Positions 25,971 through 34,512 of a DNA stretch of 44,491 nucleotides are shown here, piece after piece. The DNA lies in NCBI GenBank assembly GCA_036835375.1, contig DAITMB010000031.1:1-44491 (forward strand), in the 5' to 3' direction. Numbering within the stretch: the first letter of the stretch is position 1; each line of letters opens with the position of its first letter. The position numbers and the translations under genes are program-made. The DNA comes from JANQTF01 sp036835375 (GTDB lineage: Bacteria; Bacteroidota; Bacteroidia; J057). The notes under the pieces are model-generated. The model did no database searches and was not told the origin of the DNA. It saw only the letters and a list, made by a program, of their open reading frames with translations.

Positions 25971-26324
25971 TCAGCGGGACAGCGCCTCCCTGGCAGAAGC
26001 CACCACGGGCTTGGTATTTCCGATGAAAATCTGGTCGTCAAAAACCAGCACAGGTCGCTTGAGAAAGGTATATTCCTCGGTGATGAAGCGCCGATAATCT
26101 GCTTCACCCAATGTCTGCTCGTGAAGGCCCATTTCGCGAAACTTCATGGCCCGGCGACTGAACAGCGCCTCGTAGGAGCCTGCCAGTTCTTTCATTTGAT
26201 CCACTTCTGCTTCAGAGATAGGCTGAGATTTGATTTCCCGGAGGGTGGTGTCCGCCCCCAGTGCCAGTTCTTTCATGATCCGCTGGCAAGTGCCGCAGCT
26301 GGCGAGATAGTAAAATACTTTCAT
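25971..26324 (-). CDS. ArsC/Spx-family thioredoxin-fold protein
   Basis: The 117 residues are the normal length for this family. It starts MKVFYYLASCGTC, with the redox pair Cys10-x-x-Cys13 immediately after the first strand. The later RRAMKFREMG, FLKRPVLVFDDQIFIGN and final helix follow the ArsC/Spx template. It could be a glutaredoxin-like arsenate reductase or a regulator of Spx type; nothing in the surroundings (no ars genes, no rpoA-binding clue) decides. It converges on the SirB1-family gene. Confidence 0.85.
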   Translation of the reverse strand: MKVFYYLASCGTCQRIMKELALGADTTLREIKSQPISEAEVDQMKELAGSYEALFSRRAMKFREMGLHEQTLGEADYRRFITEEYTFLKRPVLVFDDQIFIGNTKPVVASAREALSR

Positions 26325-26384
26325 GCAACAAAGCTATCAATTGCGCTTTCAAAATCCATGTTGGATTCGCCAAACCCATAGTTG

Positions 26385-26431
26385 CAACAGCAAGCGCAGC
26401 CCCTTGTTTCGAGTGGCTGCGCTTACTGTTG
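26385..26431. repeat. 17-bp inverted repeat between the ArsC-like and DUF4476 genes
   Basis: The arms 26385-26401 and 26415-26431 pair at 16 of 17 positions around a 13-nt loop. No T-run follows on either strand, so it is not a standard intrinsic terminator. It could stabilise the upstream transcript end or be a dispersed palindromic repeat. Confidence 0.8.
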
Positions 26432-26493
26432 ATGGAAAGTCGAAAGTAGATGGATGCGAGAGTGAAGCAAAAAATCATTCTGAGTTTTCTTGC

Positions 26494-27288
26494 TCATCGC
26501 TGGAGCCAAGCCCGCATTTCGGCCTTGTGCCGAGGCTGATCCAGCGCGCCAATGACTTGCCGATATTGATGACGATCGGTCACAAAGTGGAAGGAATACT
26601 GCGCCAAGGTGAGTCTGCTTTGATCATAGCGTAGCTCTCTCATGAGCCTGACGACTTGGGCAGTGTTGACCGAATGGCGAGAGACGTAATTTTGGGCTAA
26701 TAGAAGCTGGCGGTGCTGGCGGGGTTCCCGGCGCATGTGTGCGATCACCTGTCCCAAAGTGTTGATATTCCTGGTTCGCGGCTGGTACCTCGGCGTATGT
26801 TGATAAGGGCGATCGTCGTAATCCTGATCGTAGTGATCGTCATGGTCGTCGTCCCAGCGAGGATGAGGCGCTTGGTAGGGATACGTAGGTACTGGAACAG
26901 GCATTTGATGGGATTCAATCACGGGCCCTGCGCTTCTTTGCATCAGGCTATACAGCTCTTGGCGAGAGCTGGACGAAAACATGAGGTCCGCCAAGGTGAT
27001 AAATTGTTCTGGATCAACGACAGAGGGAAAAGCACTGCGAGCGAGTTCGAGCCGCTGGGCATCGGTGTAAAGCAATCCCATCAAGTCAGCGACTTGGTGA
27101 GTGGCCACGCAATAGGTTCTCACCAGTTGTCGAGACATTTCGAGCTGAGTGCTGCTCCCAAAAGTGCTGGAGATGACCCGAAAGTGTTGCTCAAAACTCT
27201 GGTTCGCCATCGGCGTGTAGCAAGCAGGTACGGCCATGACGGAGGAGCAGAATAGCGGGAGAAAAAGGAGGAAAGTACATGTTCGCAT
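26494..27288 (-). CDS. Secreted DUF4476-domain protein
   Basis: The 264 residues have a signal peptide (MRTCTFLLFLPLFCSSVMAV). Two DUF4476-like helical modules flank a disordered linker rich in His, Asp, Tyr and Pro (around residue 150-180; for example WDDDHDDHYDQDYDD). The C-terminal module reads VARLM-type helices (TAQVVRLMRELRYDQSRLTL) and SFHFVTDRHQYRQVIGAL. DUF4476 is common in Bacteroidota and of unknown function. An upstream ATG at 27312 adds eight polar residues ahead of the signal peptide and is less likely. The stop is followed at about 60 bp by the inverted repeat at 26385-26431. Confidence 0.78.
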   Translation of the reverse strand: MRTCTFLLFLPLFCSSVMAVPACYTPMANQSFEQHFRVISSTFGSSTQLEMSRQLVRTYCVATHQVADLMGLLYTDAQRLELARSAFPSVVDPEQFITLADLMFSSSSRQELYSLMQRSAGPVIESHQMPVPVPTYPYQAPHPRWDDDHDDHYDQDYDDRPYQHTPRYQPRTRNINTLGQVIAHMRREPRQHRQLLLAQNYVSRHSVNTAQVVRLMRELRYDQSRLTLAQYSFHFVTDRHQYRQVIGALDQPRHKAEMRAWLQR

Positions 27289-27404
27289 AAGTGAGTGTTT
27301 TGCTCTTCTCATGCGAAAAACAAGCCAGCAATTTTCCTCAAGCCATCAAATAACTCTCCAATGAAAAAGCGCGCTACTTTACTGAGCAACTGTGCTCGAT
27401 TTCC

Positions 27405-30272
27405 TTACTGAATACCTATTTTCCTCGTCAATCCATTCCCCTGCCCATCGTTTAGCTGTAGCACATACACCCCGCTGGACCAGGATTGGGTAGGAATGGT
27501 GAGCGGAGACGCCCCACCTCCCGACCAAAGGTGTCTTCCCTGCCCATCAATCACACGCCCTTGCCACTGGCCCCAGCGGCCTAGACGAAGGCTTGAACCA
27601 GCTCGCTCTATCACCCAAGTTTGACCTTGCCCGACTTCTATGGCATTGGACAAAACGGAGGTTCCGTCGGCCCGGTGTCCTCGAATTTGGTACAGGCCGG
27701 GGCTACTGACCTCCCAATCCACCACCTGAGAGGAGAGAGAAGCGACCAATTCTGGTAGGTCTTGTTGTTCCAGACGTTCCATGTCAAACGCTACCCAAGC
27801 CCCCGAAGATGTAGTCCATCGAAGACGCGATCCGCTGAGTTCAAGCACAATGTGGTTCTGTTCCAGTGTGTTATCGATGGTCTCACAAAGCGAAAATGCT
27901 GAGGTGGTTCCAGTAGGACTCGTTGCCGTAGCTGTGATCTCCGTGCCCAACACGTAGGTGCCTATCATGGCCCAGTTGCCGAAAGCGTCGCTGGTCGTGC
28001 TATCGAGGAAGGCGAATCCTTGACATGGGACCAAAGCGGCGCAAGAGGACGTGTTCACAGTGTAAATCAAGATGGTGCTATTGGCTGGCCCTAAGCCAGA
28101 AATCTCGTCCAGGGAATGGTTGACAATGACCGGGTTCGCGGTGCCGACACTAATGATCCCTGACGTGGCGTTGCAAGCAAATGTGTTTCCCTCCGTAGTT
28201 ATGGGAGTTGCCCCGCTGGTGTTATAGTCCAAGACCCCGTGCATGTTGAAAGCGATGACATTGCCTTCCCCTGCGCCAAGTCCGCCGATCCGGACTGGAC
28301 CAGAAATCTGATCCAGTGCAATGCCCGCCTCAAAAGGCGTATCCCCATTGCCCAGGTCAACCGTCGCCGTGGCATCACTACCGATCTCATTGCTGAGCAA
28401 ACTTCCACTACTCTCGAACATCCGAATGCCATTGTCTGCGTTGGACACAATCTGATTCCCTTTGCCGACACCACCCACGACGAGCTGGGTCGAATTGAAA
28501 AGATTCAATCCATCCTGAAAGCCAGAGATCCGAAGCCCATAAATTTCCGATACACTGGATTCATTTACGACAACCCCAGCGTAGGTAGCAGGCGCCATTC
28601 CCTCCACCCGCACCAGTCCGGGACTCCACCCAGGCTGCGTCGTGGCGTCAATCACCGTCGAATCGGCAAATTGGAGTGTGAGCGAAGTCGCAGGTGTGAT
28701 CACATGTGGCCCAGCACCCGGAAGGCAAAAGCATACCGTGTCCGCACGAAAATTACTGCCTGCCCAGCCGAGCGCGCTGCGCAGGGAACCGCTGCCCATA
28801 TCGTTGGTGTTGGTGACGGGAATCCGTCCGGTGCTGTGTTTAGAAAGATAGCTGTTTTGATTGGTGCCAATGTGTGGGCGATCTGCCAGCCCCGCACTAA
28901 TGTCGGCATCGAGGGCAGAGCTGCTATTGCGACCGAGCAAGAGGTTGCCACCCGGATCGAGTGCAAGGCAGGTAGCTTCATTGTCTCGACCAATGCCTTG
29001 CTCCGCACCAGCCCAGAGATAACCACCACTGGCGTCATACTGAGCCACAAAATAGCCGCCGGGCACTGGGCCTGTCAATGCCGAAGTTCCTGCCCCGGGA
29101 TCAAAATCTGTGGTGCCTGAGAAACTTCCTGACAGCCAAAATTCGCCACAAGGTGCTCGGGTAAAGTCGTTCAATATGTCTTCGCTCGCTCCTCCCACAC
29201 CGATCACCCAGCTAGGAAGGAGTAATTTGCTGTATTCGCCCAGAAAAAAATCCGCTCCTCCATTTGAAGTCAGGCTCAGCGCATTCCCAAATGACCCTAC
29301 TTCTTCAAAATTTCCCGCTATCACCGGCTGACCGTTCCTTGTCAATTTCACCCGTTTAACCACGTCGTTGCCACCGCCGCCAATGGCAAGTCCCGCTTGG
29401 TAATTCAGCGTGGTGCCCCCATCTGAGTAGGCGAGAAAAAAACCATCTTGCCCTCCCTGGGAATTCACCGTGGTCGCTCCCACAACGGGATCTACTGCTA
29501 TGGCCCCCTCAAAATACCCTGCCGCGTAGATCTCCCCCGCTGCCGAGACTGCCAGGTCCAGACCGCGATCATCAGCTAGATCGCCGAAAGTAAACACGTA
29601 TTGGACATTTTTCAGCGCATTCAATTTCAACACAAAAGCATCCTCTGCACCCGCGCTGACAGACGCGGGCAAGATCCCTCCTCCGTCAAAATCTACCGTT
29701 CCTTGAAATCCCCCAGTCACGAACACCGTGCCTCCCGGACCTACATCAATTCCATGTCCGCTATCATCTCCGGTACCACCAGCCGTATAAGCCCACTGGA
29801 ATAGTAGGGTCGCCGTATTGTATTTGATTACGAAAATATCCTGAGCACCCGCACTGGCTATGTTTTCAAAAACTGGGGTCCCGCCTGTCTCGATTTGGGC
29901 ATTGCCTTCAAAGGAGCCGGTGAGGTAAATAAACCCTGCTGGGTCTAAGGCAATTGCCCTGCTTTGGATGGATGCTGCCCCGAGAATCGCGCGAACGAAA
30001 ATCGGATTACCGCCAGCTGGACCATACTTGGCCAGAAAGGCATTTTGAGGACCAAAACTGGATTTCGTTATTCCGCCAAAGTTTACAATATCAGAATACA
30101 CGCCCAGCAAGTAGGTATTTCCTGATTCATCCACGACGAGATCGCGGATCTCGACGCCCGTGCCCGTTCCCGAGGCGAGGACCAAGTCCCAAGTGAGTTT
30201 TTGAGCGGTGGAAAGCGTGAGAGAACAAAAGAATGAGAGGAATAGGAGGAAGGATTTATTGAACGAAATCAT
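27405..30272 (-). CDS. Large secreted SBBP-propeller/beta-helix protein with T9SS sorting tail
   Basis: The 955-residue protein has a signal peptide (FNKSFLLFLSFFCSLTLSTA). About 450 residues of SBBP-type propeller repeats follow (DLVVDESGNTYLLGVYSDIV; GPGGTVFVTGGFQGTVDFDG; SAAGEIYAAGYFEG). Next is a right-handed beta-helix-like section of the CSLREA/NosD kind (NDMGSGSLRSALGWAGSNF; SEIYGLRISGFQDGL; NADNGIRMFESSG). The last 75 residues form a type A T9SS domain (VIDGQGRHLWSGGG; WSSGVYVLQLNDG; LTRKIGIQ). The sorting tail predicts export across the outer membrane and release or attachment at the cell surface. No catalytic residues are recognised; an adhesive or matrix role is plausible. Confidence 0.87.
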   Translation of the reverse strand: MISFNKSFLLFLSFFCSLTLSTAQKLTWDLVLASGTGTGVEIRDLVVDESGNTYLLGVYSDIVNFGGITKSSFGPQNAFLAKYGPAGGNPIFVRAILGAASIQSRAIALDPAGFIYLTGSFEGNAQIETGGTPVFENIASAGAQDIFVIKYNTATLLFQWAYTAGGTGDDSGHGIDVGPGGTVFVTGGFQGTVDFDGGGILPASVSAGAEDAFVLKLNALKNVQYVFTFGDLADDRGLDLAVSAAGEIYAAGYFEGAIAVDPVVGATTVNSQGGQDGFFLAYSDGGTTLNYQAGLAIGGGGNDVVKRVKLTRNGQPVIAGNFEEVGSFGNALSLTSNGGADFFLGEYSKLLLPSWVIGVGGASEDILNDFTRAPCGEFWLSGSFSGTTDFDPGAGTSALTGPVPGGYFVAQYDASGGYLWAGAEQGIGRDNEATCLALDPGGNLLLGRNSSSALDADISAGLADRPHIGTNQNSYLSKHSTGRIPVTNTNDMGSGSLRSALGWAGSNFRADTVCFCLPGAGPHVITPATSLTLQFADSTVIDATTQPGWSPGLVRVEGMAPATYAGVVVNESSVSEIYGLRISGFQDGLNLFNSTQLVVGGVGKGNQIVSNADNGIRMFESSGSLLSNEIGSDATATVDLGNGDTPFEAGIALDQISGPVRIGGLGAGEGNVIAFNMHGVLDYNTSGATPITTEGNTFACNATSGIISVGTANPVIVNHSLDEISGLGPANSTILIYTVNTSSCAALVPCQGFAFLDSTTSDAFGNWAMIGTYVLGTEITATATSPTGTTSAFSLCETIDNTLEQNHIVLELSGSRLRWTTSSGAWVAFDMERLEQQDLPELVASLSSQVVDWEVSSPGLYQIRGHRADGTSVLSNAIEVGQGQTWVIERAGSSLRLGRWGQWQGRVIDGQGRHLWSGGGASPLTIPTQSWSSGVYVLQLNDGQGNGLTRKIGIQ

Positions 30273-30433
30273 GAAGCAAATTTGGGAAACCGCACATAGA
30301 AGATAGGGAAAGCTGAAAATAAAGGCCGTGCGAGGGGAACGAATCGGCGCGGGTCATCAGTTATCAACCCTTTTATTTCAACCTGAAATATAGCGAAAAG
30401 GACGAACGGTGGACAGCTTGCTCGCATGAACAG

Positions 30434-31828
30434 TCAAATTTTTCCCTTCAATGCCTGCAATTGGGTGAGATTTTTTAAGAGCGCAGGAGAGCGTAAGGGG
30501 CTCGGCGCCGTTCCATTGGGCGCTGCTACCTGCCGAAATAGCGCCATTTGCCCGGCAGCAAACTGACGAACTTGATGAATATTCCGCTTCAGAAATACCA
30601 GCTTTCCTTGATCAATGATTTCCTGGAGCAAGCACTGCTGTCCGTCTTGCGGTTCAATGTCTTCTTCCCATTCGTCGAAAATCAGATCTTCTTTCCACAA
30701 GCCATCTTCTTCCGTTCTCATGACTTGAAGGCAGCCAGGCAAGGAGTTTTTGGCTGGATCTTCTGACAATTTGATTTTGGGCTTCCAGGCTTCGCCGGGC
30801 TTCCGTATCGCCGAGAGCTTGTACACTCCCCCCAATGCTCCTTGATCGTGGCCTGTGACCAGGCGTGTGCCGACACCCCAGGCGCTGATCTTGGCTCCCT
30901 GATCGCGCAGGGCTTTGATTTTATGTTCGTCCAGGTCGTTGCTCGCTACGATGGCCGCATCAAAAAAACCTGCTTCGTCCAGCATTTCCCGGGCCATGAT
31001 GCTGAGGCTCGCCAAGTCACCGGAATCCAAGCGAATCCCGACCATTTTATGGCCAAGATCACGCAGGCGCCGACCAACTTCGATGGCCTGCGCCACTCCC
31101 TTTCGAGTGTCGTAGGTGTCCACCAGAAAGGTGCAATTGTGGGGCATGGCAGCGGCATAGGCCAAAAACGCAGATAGTTCATCGTCAAAACTCATGACCC
31201 AACTATGGGCATGCGTGCCTTTGACCGGGATGTCATATTGCTTTCCTGCCAGCACATTGGACGTAGCTGCACATCCGCCGATGTAGGCTGCCCGACTCGC
31301 AGCCAAGCCACCGTCGGGTCCCTGGGCGCGTCGCAAGCCAAACTCTAGTACGGGTGCGTCGCCAGCTGCTGCACAAATCCGCGCTGCCTTGGTCGCAATC
31401 AGGGTCTGAAAGTTCACGATGTTGAGCAGCGCCGTCTCGATCAATTGGCACTGAATGATGGGGCCCTGCACGCGAATAATGGGCTCGTAGGCCAGCACCA
31501 CCGTTCCTTCTGGCACTGCATGGATGCTGCCAGTGAAGCGCATGGTGGACAAATAGGTCAAGAATTCACGCTCAAACAGGGGCCTTCCATCGTTGCCACG
31601 AAGGGTCGCGAGGTACGCGATTTCATCAGGCAAAAAGTGAAAGTGAAGCAGATAGTTGGTCACCTCTTCCAGGCCGCAAGCAATGGCAGTGTGGCCGCCA
31701 AAGGGCGCTTTTCTAAAAAATAAATGAAATACAGCTTCCTCTTCCTGCTTGCGGGACTTCCAGTACCCGTAGGCCATGGTGAGTTGATAGAGGTCAGTCA
31801 ACAAGGCAGAAGCGGTGACGGGTGTCAT
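30434..31828 (-). CDS. pncB: Nicotinate phosphoribosyltransferase
   Basis: The enzyme joins nicotinate and PRPP to nicotinate mononucleotide with ATP use, the entry step of NAD salvage (Preiss-Handler pathway). The 464 residues fit the family. Marks are the N-terminal TDLYQLTMAYGYW, the FRKAPFGGHTAIACGLEE segment, EFGLRRAQGPDGG, the KGTHAHSWVMSFDDELSAF segment with the conserved histidine, and the phosphate-binding VGIRLDSGDLA. It starts at ATG 31828 about 15-20 nt after a well-matched promoter. It follows the aldo/keto reductase in the same direction but is probably transcribed separately. Confidence 0.95.
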   Translation of the reverse strand: MTPVTASALLTDLYQLTMAYGYWKSRKQEEEAVFHLFFRKAPFGGHTAIACGLEEVTNYLLHFHFLPDEIAYLATLRGNDGRPLFEREFLTYLSTMRFTGSIHAVPEGTVVLAYEPIIRVQGPIIQCQLIETALLNIVNFQTLIATKAARICAAAGDAPVLEFGLRRAQGPDGGLAASRAAYIGGCAATSNVLAGKQYDIPVKGTHAHSWVMSFDDELSAFLAYAAAMPHNCTFLVDTYDTRKGVAQAIEVGRRLRDLGHKMVGIRLDSGDLASLSIMAREMLDEAGFFDAAIVASNDLDEHKIKALRDQGAKISAWGVGTRLVTGHDQGALGGVYKLSAIRKPGEAWKPKIKLSEDPAKNSLPGCLQVMRTEEDGLWKEDLIFDEWEEDIEPQDGQQCLLQEIIDQGKLVFLKRNIHQVRQFAAGQMALFRQVAAPNGTAPSPLRSPALLKNLTQLQALKGKI

Positions 31829-31847
31829 GGTAAAATGCTTGATGATC

Positions 31848-31878
31848 GAAACCTATGGAATTCTACCTGAAATGCAAA
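31848..31878 (-). promoter_or_regulatory. Promoter of pncB
   Basis: On the minus strand TTTG (31878-31875), a 19-nt spacer and TAGGTTTC (31855-31848) match the Bacteroidota promoter with one mismatch in the -7 box. Transcription would start near 31841, leaving a leader of about 13 nt. Confidence 0.6.
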
Positions 31879-31943
31879 ACCACGATACGTCCTAGCGGTA
31901 GCTCCTTTGCTGCCAATTGCCCGCGCTGCGGCGCTGCGAACAC

Positions 31944-32762
31944 TCAATCCCATGCCGGAGCGAACTCAGGATTTATGAGTCGGCCATCGGGGCGTGCAAG
32001 CTGGTCGATCATGCGGGTGTGCTCGGCGCTGAGCCGCACGTTGGTGATCTGGAGGTTATCTCGGAGCCTGTCACCGCGGCTGGATTTCGGGATGGCGACC
32101 ACATTTCCCTGGTTGAGCAGCCAGCGCAAGACCACCTGAGAGGGAGAACGTCCGATTTCTTGTGCGATTTCTTTGATCACTGGATCTTTGGCGATCTGGC
32201 CTTGTGCCAAAGGGCTGTAAGCGGTGAGAGCCATTCCCCGCAGTTTGAGCCAATCGAGCATGGGCCCCTGATCGAGATAGGGATGATATTCGACCTGGTT
32301 GGTCACAATTTTGAGGCCGTATTCGGTGAGCTCTTCCAACATCGACAGCGGGAAATTGCTCACCCCGACAAATCTCGTGTAGTCTTTTTCCTGTGCATCA
32401 ACGAGGTTATCTACCAATTCGGAAATAGAAACATCTGGATTGGGCCAATGAATGAGGAGCAAATCGAGGTATCCAACGCCAAGTTTGCGAAGGCTTTCTT
32501 CTACTGAAAGCAGAAAATTCCCCTTCTTCAAATTGTTGTGCCATACTTTTGTAGTCACCCACACATCTTCTCTCTCTACGCTGGTCCCTGCAATGCCCGA
32601 GCCTACCTCCGTTTCATTCTCGTACATCTGCGCTGTGTCGATGTGGCGATAGCCCATCCCGATGGCACGCTGCACCACCTCTCGGGCTTCCCGGCCGATG
32701 AGTCCGTAGGTTCCCAATCCTATCGAGGGAATCTGTGCGTGTTCTACTTGAATGTACTCCAT
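31944..32762 (-). CDS. Aldo/keto reductase
   Basis: This is an NADPH-dependent reductase of the AKR superfamily with a TIM-barrel fold. The 272 residues carry the tetrad: Asp and Tyr in RHIDTAQMYENE, Lys in VTTKVWH and His in LLLIHWPNP. They also carry the cofactor-binding IPKSSRGDRLRDNL and the GVSNF segment. The frame extends 18 codons further to 32816, but ATG 32762 (MEYIQVEHAQIPSIGLGTYG) begins right at the first barrel strand. The substrate cannot be inferred. It is divergent from the AI-2E-family transporter. Confidence 0.9.
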   Translation of the reverse strand: MEYIQVEHAQIPSIGLGTYGLIGREAREVVQRAIGMGYRHIDTAQMYENETEVGSGIAGTSVEREDVWVTTKVWHNNLKKGNFLLSVEESLRKLGVGYLDLLLIHWPNPDVSISELVDNLVDAQEKDYTRFVGVSNFPLSMLEELTEYGLKIVTNQVEYHPYLDQGPMLDWLKLRGMALTAYSPLAQGQIAKDPVIKEIAQEIGRSPSQVVLRWLLNQGNVVAIPKSSRGDRLRDNLQITNVRLSAEHTRMIDQLARPDGRLINPEFAPAWD

Positions 32763-33157
32763 GTTGTCGCTCGTCTTGACTGGCAAATGAGAGGGAACAG
32801 GCCCACATGTTTGCAACTAAAGGTAGCGGCCATATTTATTTGCGTGCGGCAAAGGTAGAAACTTATTTTGAGCTGGAAAAAGGTAGAAAAAATCGGGAGA
32901 AAGCCTGTAGCGCGCTCATGGTCCCGGCCAAAGCGGTTTGCCGAGAGAATCCAAAAAAATTCATACTCTTTCGTAGCTTCACACCCATTGTTATGAACGG
33001 GCAGGTGCCGTTTCACCCCCAAGATGAGACATTCGCTGGTTTGAATTCGCCAACCGATTTCTATTGCCAGTTCCAATGACATCATGAGTGGTGCCTAGCT
33101 ACCCGTGGAATCAAGTGATTTGCTCTATCCAACATTTTCTAACTCCGTCGCCTCTTT
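32763..33157. other. Divergent intergenic region between aldo/keto reductase and transporter
   Basis: The 395 bp hold no credible gene. On the minus strand three TACCTTTN boxes occur in a row (about 32881, 32857 and 32826). The middle one is a perfect -7 box and is listed separately. On the plus strand no good promoter for the transporter was found. Confidence 0.5.
32850..32857 (-). promoter_or_regulatory. Probable -7 box for the aldo/keto reductase
   Basis: On the minus strand TACCTTTG matches TAnnTTTG exactly. The -33 side offers only TTTT at the right spacing, so the promoter is probable rather than clear. It would give an untranslated leader of about 80 nt. Confidence 0.4.
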
Positions 33158-34255
33158 ATGAAACGCTGGACGCGAATTTTTCTCATCGTTCTGCCAATCA
33201 TTTTGATTGGCTTAGGCTTTTATTTTTTCAGCGACATCATCACCTACTTTTGTATCGCTGCGGTCCTCTCGCTGGTGGGTCGCCCTCTCGTAGATCTGCT
33301 GCGACGCATCAAGATCAAAGGTTTTCAGCTCCCCCTCAGCCTTTGCGCGATGGTCGCTATCGCAACGATTCTCGTGACGCTGGTGCTCTTGCTTTCGTTT
33401 TTCATCCCACCTCTTGCCCAGCAGACTGTCTTGCTCCAGCGATCGGTCAACCTCACAGATGTCGCACAGAGCTTGGCAGGCCCCATCGCAGCAATTGAGG
33501 GTATTATCCGGCGCTATCAACTTGCTCCAGAAGGCTTTGAATTTGTGCCCTATTTGCAAGATCTCATCAAGACCTTTCTGCAAACAATTCAAGTATCCAG
33601 CCTCGTTTCGGGACTCATTGGGTTGACAGGCGAGTTGTTTATCGGCATTTTCTCCGTGGCATTTATCACCTTTTTCATTTTGCGAGAACGTGGCATTCTT
33701 CGTGACATGATACAAGCCCTTTTTCCTCACAACATTGAGAGCAAGGTTGATACGGTACTGATCACCATCCGAAATCTGCTCAGTCGGTATTTCATCGGAC
33801 TGGTGATTGAGATTTTGCTCGTTGGCGTCCTGATCTCAATTGGGCTAGTGATTCTGGGCGTGAAGAATGCGATCATGATCGGCTTTTTCGCCGGGCTATT
33901 CAATGTAATCCCCTACGTGGGTCCGATCATGGGGGGCGTGCTCGGAATTTCATTCACCATCGTTGGGGCACTAGACCTCGATTTTTACACTGGAATCTTG
34001 CCTCTCCTCGGCAAAGTAGTGGTCGTGTTCGTAGCGGTGCAATTGGTCGATAACTTTGTGTTTCAGCCTTTCATTTATTCCAGCAGCGTAAAAGCTCACC
34101 CGTTGGAGATATTTGTGGTGATTTTGATGGGTGCCAATCTGGCAGGCATTGGAGGGATGATTCTGGCCATTCCGGTGTACACCATTTTGCGGGTTGTGGC
34201 GCGGGAATTCTTCCAGCAATTCGAGATCGTGCGCAGCATCACTCAGAGAATGTAG
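33158..34255 (+). CDS. AI-2E-family transporter
   Basis: This 365-residue integral membrane protein has the usual size of the AI-2E/PerM/YdiK family. The first helices (IFLIVLPIILIGLGFYFFSD; YFCIAAVLSLVGRPLVDLLR) come first, then a periplasmic-type amphipathic middle region. The later hydrophobic block includes the family's most recognisable part, IGFFAGLFNVIPYVGPIMGG, followed by FVFQPFIYSSSVKAHPLEIF and GMILAIPVYTILRV. Members export autoinducer-2, act as Na+/H+ antiporters or are uncharacterised; which applies here cannot be told. It stands alone on the plus strand. Confidence 0.9.
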   Translation: MKRWTRIFLIVLPIILIGLGFYFFSDIITYFCIAAVLSLVGRPLVDLLRRIKIKGFQLPLSLCAMVAIATILVTLVLLLSFFIPPLAQQTVLLQRSVNLTDVAQSLAGPIAAIEGIIRRYQLAPEGFEFVPYLQDLIKTFLQTIQVSSLVSGLIGLTGELFIGIFSVAFITFFILRERGILRDMIQALFPHNIESKVDTVLITIRNLLSRYFIGLVIEILLVGVLISIGLVILGVKNAIMIGFFAGLFNVIPYVGPIMGGVLGISFTIVGALDLDFYTGILPLLGKVVVVFVAVQLVDNFVFQPFIYSSSVKAHPLEIFVVILMGANLAGIGGMILAIPVYTILRVVAREFFQQFEIVRSITQRM

Positions 34256-34512
34256 GGGCAGGTCGAAGCGACTTCATCTGCACGGTCTTTCTTAATATTT
34301 TTAGCAAAATTGGCGAAATTGGCAATTTTCACCGCGCGCCTCTATATCTTTCGACAAAGAAAGAGGTAATTTGCCGTCGGTTTGAGCTAGCGGAATATAC
34401 GACCCTCTCCTTACTAGCGCCTCTTTATCTGTCATTTGTCATCTACCAAAGAGGGGTTCACTTTCGATTGTAGGCAACATTTTTTTTCGGCATTCATTAC
34501 TGCGTCATCGCT

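Noticed and set aside
28239..29120. A 293-codon plus-strand frame opposite the large secreted protein
   Set aside because: The minus strand encodes clear propeller and beta-helix repeats here; the plus frame has a low-complexity, basic composition typical of antisense frames.
33088..33498. A 136-codon plus-strand frame at the start of the AI-2E-family gene
   Set aside because: It is out of frame with a clearly recognisable membrane protein and is rich in Ser/Arg/Pro/His, as shadow frames are.
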